The notes below the pieces were generated by a model, which did no database searches, had not been told where the DNA came from, and saw nothing but the letters and a program-made list of their open reading frames with translations. From Cyprinodon diabolis (lineage: Eukaryota; Chordata; Actinopteri; Cyprinodontiformes; Cyprinodontidae), in the NCBI GenBank assembly GCA_030533445.1, contig CM060068.1:32831510-32895509 (forward strand): a stretch of DNA of 64,000 nt, given 5' to 3'. Below, in pieces: positions 10,432-23,228 of the stretch (its first letter is position 1; each line of letters opens with the position of its first letter). A program made the position numbers and the translations under genes.

Positions 10432-13400
10432 CAGACTTATCATCTATTGAGGATGTTTGAAATTCTCTGGATCAGCATATACGATAGTGTGTAGCATTTC
10501 CTGCCCATATGAGAAACACAAAGTAGTGGACCAAAATTCTACAGGCCACAATTGACAGCCTGATCAACACATCAAGAGATATGTTGCATTGCATGAGGCA
10601 AATGGTGGTCTCACCAGGTAGTGATTGGTTTTCTAAATCAGAAGCACACTCATCTCAGATGTTGCCTCTAACCTATCTAACCCCCCTGAACAGGTTACTT
10701 CAAATATATTTGTAGGATTATTTAGTTAGTCTGAAGAAAAGACAAGTTATTACCAGAGGTGGCTTGGTATCTCAAAACCTGCAACCCTGGGATGTTGTTG
10801 TGTCTTTTTGTTGGGCACTTTATCTTAATACTCTACAACACATACTGTATGAAGGTTTGTCTCATATGAGGCTGTGTAAAAAAAAAGTTTATTGAGGTAG
10901 ACAACCATATCTTGTTTAATTCAAACACCCAGAAATATTTTAAAAAGTTGTGTACTGCAGAAGTGCATATTATTTGTGTCAATGAAGCCAACAAATGTAC
11001 AAGATGTCAAGTTAATGTTACAAAGCCAACAGTATGAAAGAAATATAGTCTAATTAGAATCAGACCTTTGTTGTCCCAAGGTTATCATTAGCAAACTGCA
11101 ACTACAGTGCAGCTCCCAGCATGCTTTGCAGTGACACCATAGATGATAAAACATAGCAGAGGGCCGCCATCCGGTCACTTTTGCAGCCTGCCGCTATTCC
11201 AGGGTTCAAGCAACTCAGCCGTTTTGTACCATGAGAGCCTCTGTATTTTTGGAGGGGAAGAGGCGGTGGGGGGAGGGATGCAGTCACTGTAGTCTGATGA
11301 TGCTTATAACCACACACTGCAGCTTCCAATCATTAAAGGCTGGCAGCCATAAATCACAATCAACCAAATATCTTTGTCATTTTAAATTGACTGATGAGTA
11401 TAATAAATTATTAATGATGATTTTTAATTATAGTTATTAATAATACTCATAATCAAATAGGAGTATTTGCAAACCCCCTTTTTAAGACACAGAATTTATA
11501 ACAGAATTTTTATCTTCTGCATTTAAATATTTATTTCTTTTTTAAAAGCAATTTAAGCTGCAAAATTTTATCCTGTAAGAATTAATCTTCAGAACATTAT
11601 CTGAAAAAATATTAAGCTACTAAAAATATTGCAAAAAATGGTTACACAAACCTTCATTTTATTTAACACCCGACACTAATGGCCATAGCTGGGTTACCAA
11701 AACGTGTGGAGATAGACTGCAGCACATAATAAAACATCAAATTTCCACGGCACTCAAACTGTACCTTTTTAAATGGGTGAAATGTTTGGCTGAACTGATG
11801 AAACCTTGTGCACTAAAAGTTTCCTGTTTGGAAAGCAATCTTTACTTAAAAAAAATAATGCAACTGTTTGTGGCATTTACTTAATCATATTTAGTTACTT
11901 TAACGCAATTTTTTCATGTTAGCAGGATAGGACCTAAAACCATTGTGTTAAAGTGACTAAATCTGATTAGGTAAATTCCAAAAGCAGTTGCATAATTTTT
12001 TTTCCAGCATGCAGTATGTTCTTTTTTTCACAGGAATTTTCACATGTTGTACAAAAAACAACATCAAATACTGAATTGCACAGGATAAAAATGTTGTTTT
12101 ATAAAGTCAATGTCCAAATCTAATGAGATTATATTTCTTCCATAAATCGGCCATGATATATATTATCATGGCTAAAGGTTTCTTTATGGATCTAAAAGTG
12201 GTTCTACTGAAAAAAGAATGAAAAAACTTAAGAAGATATACATTCCTAACATGATGCACAGGGAGTGTCTTTATAGGTTCCTAAAGTCTGCATCTTAAGG
12301 GATGATATTTCATTCTCCTTTTCTTTACTACAAATATTTTATTTTATTTCTAATTCATGTTTAAATGGATTTTTCGATTTTACCAGGTTCTCACCAATCA
12401 GTCTTGATTAATGGCCCTAAGTAAGATTAGAGAAAATAATTTCAGCAGTTCTAAAAATGTGTTAATTCAAATGTAATTCAAGATTTATCGGAATATTACG
12501 TTTTCATAACTCCCATTGCAGGAGTTGTAAATGATATAAGATAGTATGTAGGAAAAGTTGCACCGTCTCATCTCAGCTTACTGTATTCTGAGACTCCCTG
12601 AAATTGTGTAAGGAATACAGTTAAAAAGAAATATAAATCTGTGCCCTTTGTGTGTGTCCTGTTCTCCCCTGGAGTATGAATGAGGTTAAATGGAGATATG
12701 TGAGCATCAAGAACACACATAATGGAGATGGATGTGCAAGAGGATATATGTGTGTGTGTATGTGTATGATTTATTTGGGAAGACAAGTTGGCTGCTGTGA
12801 GGAGCTCATTATGGTTCAGCAGTCTGGAGCGAGGCTCTGCTTCATCCTGGTAATGGGGTTTCACTCACTGCCTGCCAATGGAACCTATGCATCAGAAAAG
12901 GGGTGGATTCCCACCCCCACTGCCACCCACCACAAATTTTCACACGTGCACAAACCATACAGAATAAGGGTATATCTTAAACCTAACTCTGCAGCACACA
13001 AATATAGACCACATGCTTGCAAAGCTGTATGTTTATGCTTAGCAGTTACAATCAATGGCAGTTGTAAAGGAGACCCATGTCAATACACACACATGTCCAT
13101 GCATATCACCATTCTCGCCGCACCTGCCGAGGCAGCATGCACGGTGTGCTTTCAGCCAATTTCTCTCCCTGCGGCTCCCTTATCTCTGCCTGTCACAAAG
13201 TGTACTGATAAGATCCAATAGACTTTCTTCCTTCGGGTTTCGGTGTGTTTTTTTTTTCATTACCCAAAAAATTAGTTTTCCTGGCAGCGTGATGTTTCAT
13301 TACGCAGTTTTGATTCAGCAGAGGTTAATTAGCATAACCTCAATTAGAGCAACAGGTACAAGTGGCCAGAAAATTATATTGTGTATTTTTTTTACAGATT

Positions 13401-15069
13401 TGAGTTTGAAATTCGAAAAAAAAATTAACATTATAAGTTATACCTAAAGACCAAGCAATATAGATATGATTAAAATTGTCACAACTTAATTTGATTGGTG
13501 AAATATTATTTAACAACAGTTGTCTGGAGTAAACGAGCTGCTTGTTTTTGTCAAACCATGAGATTATTTGGACTCAAGATAAATCTAAGTTACAAAAAAT
13601 ACAGAATTAAGCAATATTTTTTGTGATATTTTGTGCTAGGATTTACTTTATAATGAGGGATCCTCCTTAAGATTAAACTTGCATTAAATTGGAAATTGAG
13701 GTAACTATTATTGGAGGTATTGTAATTAATGTACTTCTTTTACACAATTTAAAAAGGAAGCTTTTGGGGGGGAATCTTAGCCAAAAAAAAAAAAACATAA
13801 CAAAACAAAAAAAAACTACAGCTTGAGCCCTTAAAAAATCAATCCAAGATCATCATATGTACACAATCACCCATTTTCTAGCAACTGTTTGTGTGATGTA
13901 GAACAAAAACACAAATGCAGGCAGGGTTAAGGGTATTATGAACCTAATAAAGTAACACCAAAGTAATTACAGAAACAATTGGTCAATCACAGGTTCTCTA
14001 AAAAAAAAAAAAGGGACCGTTGAATTGGGTATTGTGGTATTTTGAAATTTTGGTTTGATTCTATCAAAGTTATGATCTTTATCAAATATTGATCACATTT
14101 ATTTGATAAAGCACTGAGGCCATTTGTAGTTTTGACTAAACATCACTAAATAATATCAATGGCCTTCAATAGCATTTTTTCTTGCTAGTTGTCTTTAGTT
14201 GCCAGCTTATTATTACTATTGTTTCTCTTACTATCAAATCTCACAGTTTAAGAATGGGTCAATTGATTGGTGATATAACAAGAAGGCCAAAGTAAATAAT
14301 TAAGATATTTATTGTAAATCTAAACCACTTCTACTTAGCTTAAAATTAAAGAGGATTGCATTTACTGACTTAAAATAAAGCAATGATGAATTGAAGTGAG
14401 TATCTTTGCCTGCCACTTGATTGCCATCCTTTGACCTGAAATATTATTTTTACTCCAGCTGTGGAAAAAGAAAATTTCAATCATTTTGTCCCCCTAATGG
14501 CAGCAAATCTTCTTGCAATGTCTTATTAGTTACCCGTTTTTAATAAAATGTGGAAAGGCAAAATAAAAAAGCTGTATAGAAACAGAGTTGTTGGCAGGTG
14601 TTCCAACAGACCCCTTGATATTTTCTGGAATATTTAATCTCATGTTGAGGCTTTAATCCTTTTGCTATTAAATAAACCATTACATTACAAAAAATAAATG
14701 ATTCTGCCATTGCAGTGTAATGTAGCAATGTTTTCACACAGTTTCTCAAAGCCTCTCTCCTATTTTCATTTTAAAATAAGGATCATTATTCTACCTAACT
14801 CTCTGTTTTTCTCTGAGACACAATTCCTGTGAGCGACCGTACCTTTGAACTAAGTTTTTATTAAATCAAGATATGCTGTAAGAGCTCAGTCGGGAAACCT
14901 GGACACAGATAGTATTTGAAGAGTTATTAAATTCTTAAACACCTGGTCTGACTTTAAAATCTACCATTTGGCAGACTCATAACTGTGCCTTCTAACCTCA
15001 CCGTGCTGCATTTAACCTCAGTGCTGAAAGCCTCATTTCTTTTATAGTAAGTATATGTTTAAAATCTTT

Positions 15070-15311
15070 TGGTGCGGGGTGGGGCCGGGTGTTGTTCTGG
15101 GATTGTTGGTGCCGGTGCTTTTTCCGATGCTGGTCTTGTGGTACCGGTTCGGGGGGGAGGGGAGCTGCACGGCATGGTGAGGTGCGGGTCTTGGGTTTTG
15201 TTTTGGGCTCTGATTTTTCCGCTTGCATTTCTCCTCTTGCTTAGGGGAATTTTTATTTATTTATTTATTTATTTTTATTTATGTGTATGTATGTTTGTAT
15301 ATATATATATG

Positions 15312-15370
<59 letters not shown>

Positions 15371-16500
15371 TATTATTTATTTAGAAACATTTATTTATTT
15401 ATTTATTATTTTTCTCCCGGTGGGGGGAGCGGTTGCGGGCAGGTCAGTGTCTGGTGTCTACTGTCGCATTGGGGGGGGGTTTCTGCTTGCCGTTCTTTTT
15501 CCGGGGGGGGATTGGCATGTCTGTTCTCTCAGGGGGCGGCCCTGTTGGGTGGGGGTCCTGCTGGCGGCGCGCCGCTGGTGTGTGGGGGTCTGGGCGGCTC
15601 CGGCGGGGTTGGTGTTGGGGGGCTGGTGTGCATGGGCTGGCTGCGCTGATTGGGTCTTCGGATGGGTTTTCCCGCTTGGAGGCATGGTGAAGCTGCTTTG
15701 GTCCCGCTGATCGCGGTGGGTGTGGCTGCGGGGTGGGTGGGGGGTGGAGTGGCTCCGGCCGGCGCACGTTGGGGGGCCGGGGCGGCGGAGGTGCTTCAGC
15801 GGCGTGTTGGGGGCTTGTGCGGGCGGCGAGGGGGGGCGGCGGGCGCGCCTGTGCTGCTCTGGCTTGGTCCGGTGGGGGAGCGGCGTGGTTAGCTCCGCTC
15901 TGGCTATGTGCTACCCGCGGGCTGCTGGGGGGGGGGGGGGGGTGGTTGCGCCGGCTGCGGTCTGCTCTTCTGGCGGTCGGGCGCTGGGCAGCTTTTTTGC
16001 TCTTGGGTCAGTTCTGTGCACGGTGTGTTGTGTTGCGCGCTGTTGGCGTCTGTCTTGGTGGGGCGAGGCCGCGTTTTTGGCCTGAGGGGCGCCATGGTGG
16101 GGTTCCGCGGCGCTCGCGACCGGTTCGCGGCGGATGCGCGTGGGCCCCAGCGGTGGGCGCGGCCGCCTGTGTGTTTTTCGGGGGCGGTGCGGTCGCGTTG
16201 GGTGTTGCGGCCGGTCGCCGGGGCTTGGTGCCGGGGCGTATTTCGGCGCTCTGTGGGGTGGCCGGCTGCCGGCGTGGCCCATGGACTCACCTCCGCGGCT
16301 CCCCGGGGCGCCGGCATGGCGGTGGCTGGGGGGCTTCTTGGGGGCTGTCTCTCCTCCTCCCTTGGTGGGGGTCCGATTTCCGGGGCTGGCCCCTCCTTGG
16401 TGCCTTCGCTCTTGGGGTCCTTTTGGGCACCCGGGGCTTTGGGTCTCCCGGCGCTGGACTCATTGCTCTGGGGGGTGTGCTTCTCCGGCTCTCCACAACC
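15070..16500. repeat. GC-rich, G-skewed island with CpGs and G runs, probably part of a larger repeat
   Basis: About 1.4 kb of very GC-rich sequence sits abruptly in AT-rich intron, with far more G than C on the plus strand, many CpG, and G runs up to 16 (15927-15942). An (AT)n block and TATT repeats (15250-15410) interrupt its left part. Long overlapping open frames (for example 15733-16527 plus and 16512-15904 minus) follow from the scarcity of A and T, hence of stops; their products are low-complexity Gly/Arg/Ala or Pro/Arg/Ala strings with no domain. A pyrimidine tract and a tail to about 17045 may belong to the same unit. Confidence 0.6.
15319..15366. repeat. (AT)n microsatellite inside the GC-rich unit
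   Basis: About 24 AT units, preceded by TATT and TATG-type repeats and followed by more TATT repeats to 15410. It splits the GC-rich island into a short left part (15070-15245) and a longer right part (15415-16500). Confidence 0.9.
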
Positions 16501-16739
16501 ACTACTGAGCATTTTTTCTATGGATAAACTTTACATGCACAAGTGCACCCTCACAAACAATTACAGGTGCTTGGCTCCAGGTACCCAGAGATTCACTTCC
16601 ATACAGAAAGCCCACATTCATATCTTCAGGTAACACAGAGTACATGTCAGACTTAATAATATTACTTTAGCGATAGTTTCAAGGTGTTGCTTTATTGTAT
16701 ATCTTTTTCATCTCGTTACAGGTGATGAAGCAGACTGAA

Positions 16740-17045
16740 AATGTTTTGTCATTGTCTCCTTTCTCTTCTTTCTTTCCTCTTTTCTCTTTCTTTTTTCCTT
16801 TTCTTCTTCTGTTTTTCTGCTCTATTTACATTGCAGTGTCCACATAAACTGTAAAACTCCCTGCATAATTATAATAAAGCAATATGTATGCATGAAGCAA
16901 GTGGAGCGATATGGCAATTGCCATACTGCTACACTTGTGAAAGTAAAATCTGTTGGGCTCTTTTTGGCATCAAGACAATTATTCTTATTGCCACATTGCC
17001 AGACAGGACACTGTACAAAAAAAAAAGAAAATCTATTGGTTTAGA
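16740..17045 (+). repeat. Pyrimidine-rich tract and following tail, possibly the right end of the GC-rich unit
   Basis: 16755-16825 is almost pure C/T on the plus strand. It is followed by AATTATAATAAAGC, a short moderately balanced block with TATGGCAATTGCCATACTGC (an inverted repeat around GCAATTGC), and a run of A at 17018-17027. The order GC-rich body, pyrimidine tract, AATAAAG and A-rich end resembles a retroposed or mobile unit, but no family is recognised. Confidence 0.35.
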
Positions 17046-20000
17046 GCTGCTGTTGACTGTTGAAGTTATTCTATTAACTTTTAGTTAAACTATTAACTGA
17101 GGTATTATTAGTTTAAGGTTGTCGTCCAACTGTTTTACTTGTGTTACTTCCTGCAGTTATCATTTTCTATATTTGCTTTTACTCTGCTTTTATTTTTCTT
17201 GTATTTTATTATCTAATTCATGTAAAGCACTTTGAATTGTCCATGTGCTGAATTTTGTTATACAAATAAACATTCTATCTTTGTCTTGGCTCGATGCTGT
17301 TTATCAGTAAGACTAATTAGGTAACTTAAGCGTGACTACAACTAAACACAGAAACTTAGAATAATTACAAGGACAAAACCAAAACATTACCTAGGAAAAC
17401 AAGAATCCCCTTAATAAACAGGAATCAAAGTGAAAACAAAAAGCAAATACCTCAAAACATTTTTTTCATTGTAGATTAACTTTATTAATTTTGCATTAGG
17501 AATAATCTTGAACAAAACTTGAACACCCTAATGTTGCCTAAAGCTAATGAAGTTTAATTTTCCTGTTGTTGAAAAGAGTACAGTTTTGTACATGTCTGTT
17601 ACCTAAGAACTGAGAACTTGCACAGTAAGTTCCAATAGCATTCCTCTTTCCTGTTTGTGGAAGCTTATATTCTCCATCGGTTGAATATGACCACTACAGT
17701 GGAAATTGTGAGCCTTGATCGATAGCTTTTTTCATGTCAGTACAGTGTTTAATAAGGGTTTTAAATAATTTTGTCCTCATAAATTCACAGTTACTCTTGA
17801 TGACACCTCTGCTTAAGCCTGTTTACTTATTCTCAAACCTGGCCTTGTCCCTAAGTAGCTTTTAACTGCTGCCCTGAGTTATGCTTTAACATTTCGTTTT
17901 GTTACACTTTGAGTGTGAAGCGATGAGGTCGCACCAGATGTACTCCACTCTAATGCTGTAGAACACTATTTGAATATTTTTTCCTCTTCTCACTGCACAC
18001 CCTACCCAGCGTAACCATGCCCACCTGTGACTTACTAATTATCCCCACCTGTGTTCTGCAAGACTTAAGCTTCTCCAAGCCTCAGCACGGTTGCCAGATT
18101 ATCCAAAGGGTCATTCTAATGAGATCCAGGCTTTTCCGGGTTAGGTCAAGGTACAGAGATATTAACCCTATTTTGGGACCCCAAGACTACTGTTATTTGC
18201 CATCCCCACCCTGTTTATTCCTGTGACTACTCTATTTTTTTTTTTTCGGCAGAAATTATCCCAACAAGATTGTGCCACTCTAACATTTCTTAATCCACTG
18301 ACCCATCTGATATGAACAGGCTTCCCGTAATCCAACATTCAGAGCTACTACATTCTTGGTTATAAAAAAAAAAGACTGCTTGCCATTTCTTTAAAAAATC
18401 TGCTTTGGTGTAATTTCCGTAATATTTAGATAAAATCTCTGTAATAAATTTAATGCCAAATGAGGATATATAATAAAGACACAAGCAGGCATAAGAGTGA
18501 AAACAGTTCCCTGTAGTTCACAACCCTTTCTTATATCTCTCTGAGGCTGCATGCTTTTACAGATGTTTGACCTCTGTTTGTTTTATGTTGTTGTTTTTTG
18601 TTTCTAGTTCTCCTGGCCTGTCTTAGAGGCACAGCTACAAAACCTTAAAAGGTTTTATGTCTGCAGGTTAGGGTCACATAGATGTTTAGTTTGGTCTCTG
18701 ATCAAATCAGCCTTCTTTAATTTCAACTTCACTTCAAAAAATCGTGCATTAATGTAGGTATATGTATGTGAAGTTAGCTAACGTTTAATTGAATTTGGGT
18801 AGATTTTTGTTTCCAGGGAAAAGAAATAAAAAAGCAAAAAGGTAGCAGCATCAGAAAGCTTTCTTTTTGCCAATGACACCCATAAAATGTTCATTTCTGT
18901 AATTCTTTCTAGTACATATTTTTATGTGCTTTCACTTTGCTATTCTGAGCATTTCTGGGCAGTTTGCCTTGCCTGTGACTCACCTAATGATTCCAGTGTG
19001 GGCTGCAAGGAGAAAAAGCCACTCAAGTTTGTCCAAGTTGACTTGTAAAAGACATTTCTGATTGAAACCCATTACTGCTCTCAAGAATTCAGGGTGTATG
19101 AACAAATGTTTTTTAGACCCACCTACAATGTCTTTGAAAGTTCTTTGATGCCTGGCTGGAAAACTGCAAAAACTGAAATGGTAAAAGCTAAGAATTATGG
19201 CTCTAAAAAAACCCCACAGAAAATGAGTTAGTAGCTAAGACAGGTGCTTTGTCTGGTCTGTAGAAGAAGCTCATGCACTTTTTGCTTAATTACTCCAAAC
19301 CAGAAGGCTAAGGAGAGCAGGGTGTATTAATTACAAACTTATATGTGTAATGGAAAATAAAAAGTATGAGTATATGTGAAGAGATAAAAAAAAGGGCTTG
19401 TCTTCAATGCTGAGAATAATGGGCCTTTTGAGGCCATGTTCAGCCCTGTTAACATGTGTCCTGGCTGTCCAGATGTGGGTAAAGACTTCTAATGGGGGCC
19501 AGTTTCTTTAGAATCTGATGTCATTTTTTGGTCTTCTCAAAAGATTAAATGTTATGTTTTCATTAGCTTTAAATTAAATAACATAATAATCAAGAAACTA
19601 TATATTGTATTGCAAGTAGATTAATGGAAATAAATAAACTTTCTATTAATATATTATTTTATTGAGATGGTTAAACAAAATGATGTAAGTCGCCATTCAG
19701 TAAAGACTAAATGATATAGGACATATAACACCTCTGCAGAAAACCAACTAAAAGCAGGTAAAGAGCGAGTTTCCTATTTCTGTCAATAAGTCGCCCTTCT
19801 GCACTTTAGAGAAAAATTTAGTTCAGACTAATAAACTAATGCCGTCTCTTTGGCTCTCTGAACATTTCTGTAAATGAGGGGTATCTAATGATCCATGCAC
19901 AACATATGCGTCATCATAGTTTGGATTTTAGATATTTGACAAAAGATGATATCTAGTTATCTAGCTATAGAAAATTGTTTGTCACATTAATTTTTTTTCT

Positions 20001-20649
20001 CCACACCAATTATATTTTGTTGGTAATGCTGACACACATGCATTGTCCTCTACCAGTCCCCAAAGGATGCATTTGAGCACCGTTCAGGATTTTTGCTGAA
20101 CACATCTGCATGTCACTGGATGATACAATGACCCTGAAAAATTATATCATGTCGAATTACCACTCATGAAATACCAAAAATGATAAACTGTGAAAAGTCA
20201 GGAAGCTTCCCTCCCACATATGTTTTGACTTAGAAGAGAAAGATTGCTGTTTTAAAAGTCTAAGTGACTGTCAGAGTGAGATTAATGAAACCAAGTGGGT
20301 GGCAGTAACTATACAATTCTGTCTTAGTTATATTGCATCAGTTATATCTCCTCTTTACAAAAGCCAACAGGATAAACACTAAAGAACATTTTTCATAGAT
20401 TAGTCTTGATCAAAAATGGATTAAAGCCTTTTTATTCCTAAATCCCAGACTAGAGTTGATGTACATGTGACTTACAATAGGTTTACACACAAATAATTTA
20501 AAATCTAGATATTCGCTGACTGGGATTGATTTTAAAACAAAAAAAGCAGCTGTGAACTATGCAGAATGATACTGTCTTTAAAGTAAAAAAAACAATTTCC
20601 ACTGTCTGCAGCATGCTTGACTGTCAGAGCTCAGAACAGAGAACCCAGT

Positions 20650-21190
20650 TTTCAGACAGACAGACAGTATGATATCTCAAAAAGCGTTTATTAAAATGAT
20701 GGATCTGCAGTGAACAGTGAGGGTGTCTAAGGCAGTAACTTCTGGTCTTAAAGTTCAGTCTGTGCACAGAGGATGAGGTAGATTCTACTGTAGTCGATCG
20801 GCTGCCAACAAGACGCGGCGAACGCTCCCCAGAGAGCTCCAGACACTGAAGTCCTAAAGACTGAGGAACAGGCAGGAAATCAGATCCAAGCAGACGAAGG
20901 AAGGCAGTACAAATCTAAAGCCGGTGTCAAAGAGGCTGAGGAGTCAGGGCCAGGAGATCAGAGATCTGAAAAGGTACCGAAGGGAAATCCAGATCAGTGT
21001 CAGGAAGCAGTTCCAGGTGGCTCCAGGGTCCAGGGGCAGAACGGGTCAGGATGAGGCAATCAGAACACAATAAGATATGCAAGAGAACCAAAAGGGTTGA
21101 GTAAGCTGGCCCTGATGAATGGGAGCAGGCAGGTTAAATAAAGTCTGGAGTAGGTGACACAGATGAGTGGTAATGAGAAACTAGGTTTAG
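20650..21190 (-). repeat. Unclassified dispersed-type repeat block
   Basis: Starts with GACAGACAGACAG and AAAAAGCGTTTATTAAAATG (reverse complement carries an AATAAACG signal), followed by moderately GC-rich sequence without a coding frame and an end rich in CAGATGAGTGG-type text. The general layout matches other blocks in this window with an AATAAA-like site near one end. It stops just left of the palindromic element at 21220. Confidence 0.35.
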
Positions 21191-21219
21191 CTAGGTAGGG
21201 GAATGAATTAAACATTTAA

Positions 21220-22010
21220 GGGGAACACCGTTTTTTTTTACATTGGGCCCTTGATTTTACGTTATTACATCATGTTCTACTCACCCATATTACTTTTGTC
21301 ATTTGGAGCTGTTGCGAAGATATTCGCTTAGGTTATATTCAAGTAACGTCTTCCTATGGGCAACGACTTGAAGGCACAAACTAAACTGTTCATAATTTAT
21401 CATTTATGGTACGCCAGCATTCATAACATGTAGGGGAATCACTGTCTCCCAGACATCCGCGGTTATATTTATTATATTTATATCTTTTAAAAGCAAAGCG
21501 GAGTGTGTATGACGTCATCCTCGTGCCGGACTGGAGTTGTGACAGGCAGCCCGGGCCACAGGCAGCTATGCTCTACCCCTTATATTCATTCAGTTAGCTA
21601 ATCTGAATCGTTCAATTCCATTTCAAGAGCGAGATCATCTGTGGTAGCAGCACTAGACATCTTCCAGGCATGTGAGGAAAACTAGCAGCAGTTCAGCGGA
21701 CAGGATGAATGAATGGTAGCCGGCACACGTGGATGATGTCATACACACTTCGCTTTTTAAAAAAAAGATATAAATATAAAAACCGCGGATGTCTGGGGAC
21801 AGTGATTCGGCTACATGTTATGAATGCTGGCTTACCACAAAGAATAAATTATGAACAGTTCAGTTTGTGCCTTCAAGTTGTTACTTGGATATAACTTAAC
21901 GGAATATCTTCAGAACAGCTCTAAATGACACAAAACTCATATGGGTGAGTAGAACATGATGTAATAACGTAAAATCAAGGGCCTAATGTAAAAAAAAAAG
22001 ACATTTCCCT
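21220..22010. mobile_element. 791-bp almost palindromic element (long inverted arms) flanked by TTAA
   Basis: The left arm (21220 to about 21540) and right arm (about 21715-22010) are reverse complements over some 300 bases with scattered differences; matching landmarks include CCCTTGATTTTACGTTATTA with its mirror TAATAACGTAAAATCAAGGG, CATTCATAACATGTAG and GACATCCGCGG. Both ends abut TTAA (21216-21219 and 22011-22014), the target of piggyBac-type insertion, although the terminal GGGGAA is not the usual CCC of that family. The centre (about 21545-21710) carries a short minus-strand frame. It is best read as a foldback or long-inverted-repeat MITE. Confidence 0.75.
21598..21660 (-). pseudogene. 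Short start-anchored frame in the centre of the palindromic element
   Basis: The minus strand reads MSSAATTDDLALEMEL and four more residues to a TAG at 21600-21598, only 20 codons. It lies in the unpaired centre of the 791-bp element. An acidic N-terminal start of this kind would fit the first codons of a transposase left behind in an internally deleted derivative, but nothing ties it to a named family. Confidence 0.3.
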
Positions 22011-22084
22011 TTAAGCCAGTCATCAGCACCAAGATCATTACACACTGAATGGTTAAACGGGAGGCACGACATACTTTCTGAAAG

Positions 22085-22642
22085 TGTGATGATCTTAGCA
22101 CCATAGGCTAGGTTTTACTCCCCCTTCTCTCACCTGCTTTGCTCCTCCCTGGCCTAATTGTCTCTTATCAGATCCACCTGTTTCTTCTGCTATTTATGCC
22201 ACCAGTTCCCGGCCCATGGTGCCAGATTATTCAAGCTTCCAGCGAGTCTGATTCTAGCCTTTCTCTGTATGTGTTTGTTCTGCCTGATATTGACCTGTTT
22301 CTGCCCCCAGACTTCTAACTTTTGGCCGCTCTTGTTCTGCTCTGTTTTGCCTGTTCTGTTTCTCTGGATTTCACCTGTTATTATACCTTCTGGATCCCTC
22401 GTTTTCTCTGTGTGCGCTGGCTGCTGCTGATCACTGCTCCTCTTCCCTCCTGGATCTCTGGTACAGGCTCAGTTTCAAGCTGGGGAGCTCAGCTCCTCTG
22501 GACTTCACTCCTACTTCTGAGCACAGACTGAATTTTTCCAGGTTGTTGACTTTCAGCTCATTGTCGTTCCCCTTTTGAGCTTCAGAAGGAACTGATCTGA
22601 GTCTCGTCTCAATTCTGGGTCCAATTCTCTGAGCCTCTGACA
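22085..22642 (+). repeat. Pyrimidine-rich dispersed-type repeat block
   Basis: Reads as C/T-rich text with CTCCTCCCTGGCCTAATTG, TATTTATGCCACC and a terminal GAGCCTCTGACAG, resembling the plus-orientation form of the TGTCA...TGACA-type units at 2393-2742 and 51435-51861. Frames of 69-90 codons in it (22158-22531) are low in complexity, rich in Leu, Phe and Cys, and have no family match. I do not regard them as genes. Confidence 0.35.
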
Positions 22643-23064
22643 GAAAGATTTGGTTAAAAGTAATCTAACCTCTTGAAAATGTATTTAAGGATTGTGATTT
22701 GATCCTTAAACAATCAACAAAGTGATTAAAAAAAGAAGACAGTGGAAAAAATAGCATAAGTAACTCAGATAGTAATATAAGCCTGGGCTCATGATCCTAT
22801 AACAGATGCTGTGTTTAGAATGGGAGTCTATCCTACGCACAATGAAAAGACACGGGCCTGATGTTCCACAAATGTTAGTTTTTGTAAGGCAAAACGTTAG
22901 GCAAATGTTAGGCAAAACGATGGAGAGTGATATTGCTAGATGGATCGATGCGACATTGACAGTGATGCGGTCGCTGTATTAGACTGTCGGTGTGAAGAGG
23001 GAGCTGAGTTGGGGGTAAAGCTCTCAGTTTACGGATTGATCTACGTTCCCACCCTCACCTATGT

Positions 23065-23228
23065 TCATTGCCATTGCCTTCTGCATTTATCCCCTTGGGG
23101 ATCAGTGGGCTGCCATGGTGCGGTGCCTGGGGAGCATTGTGGGGTTAAGGGTCTTTGCTCAGGGACTCAGAGCGGCAGTCTGTGGGACTGGGGCTTGAAC
23201 TCAGAACCTCAGATTCAAGGTTCCAGGC
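23065..23228 (-). repeat. tRNA-type SINE remnant, reverse orientation
   Basis: The plus strand has CTTTGCTCAGGGACTCAG and GACTGGGGCTTGAACTCAGA. On the minus strand these become the B-box-like GAGTTCAAGCCCCAGT followed by the CCCTGAGCAAAG body motif seen also in the SINE at 6286-6528. The A-box part is poorly kept. Confidence 0.5.

Larger units (their letters stand above)
9019..10640 (+). mobile_element. Second, degraded Tc1-like transposon (different family, 3' arm missing)
   Basis: The left end TACACTTGACAAAAATATAAACG follows the pattern of a well-known fish Tc1 group with long terminal repeats. The coding part begins near 9650 and continues to about 10630, ending in a stretch like GLN...CCIA.GG (plus-strand text GCATGAGGCAAATGGTGGTC). 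The matching right-hand terminal repeat is not found, so the copy is truncated on that side. Around 9285-9610 there is sequence foreign to this family. Confidence 0.7.

Noticed and set aside
12568..13447. Frames of 98, 189 and 130 codons near a GT/AC-rich stretch
   Set aside because: The products are low in complexity (His/Thr runs from ACAC repeats, Met/Cys/Val from GTGT), frames overlap in different phases, and nothing resembles a family.
15069..16633. Many frames of 80-264 codons in the GC-rich island, considered as a nested gene
   Set aside because: They overlap in several phases on both strands, with simple Gly/Ala/Arg/Pro composition; scarcity of A+T explains the lack of stops.
22158..22531. 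Frames of 90 and 69 codons rich in Leu, Phe and Cys
   Set aside because: They look like a secreted or membrane peptide but come from C/T-rich repeat sequence that recurs elsewhere in the window without the frame.
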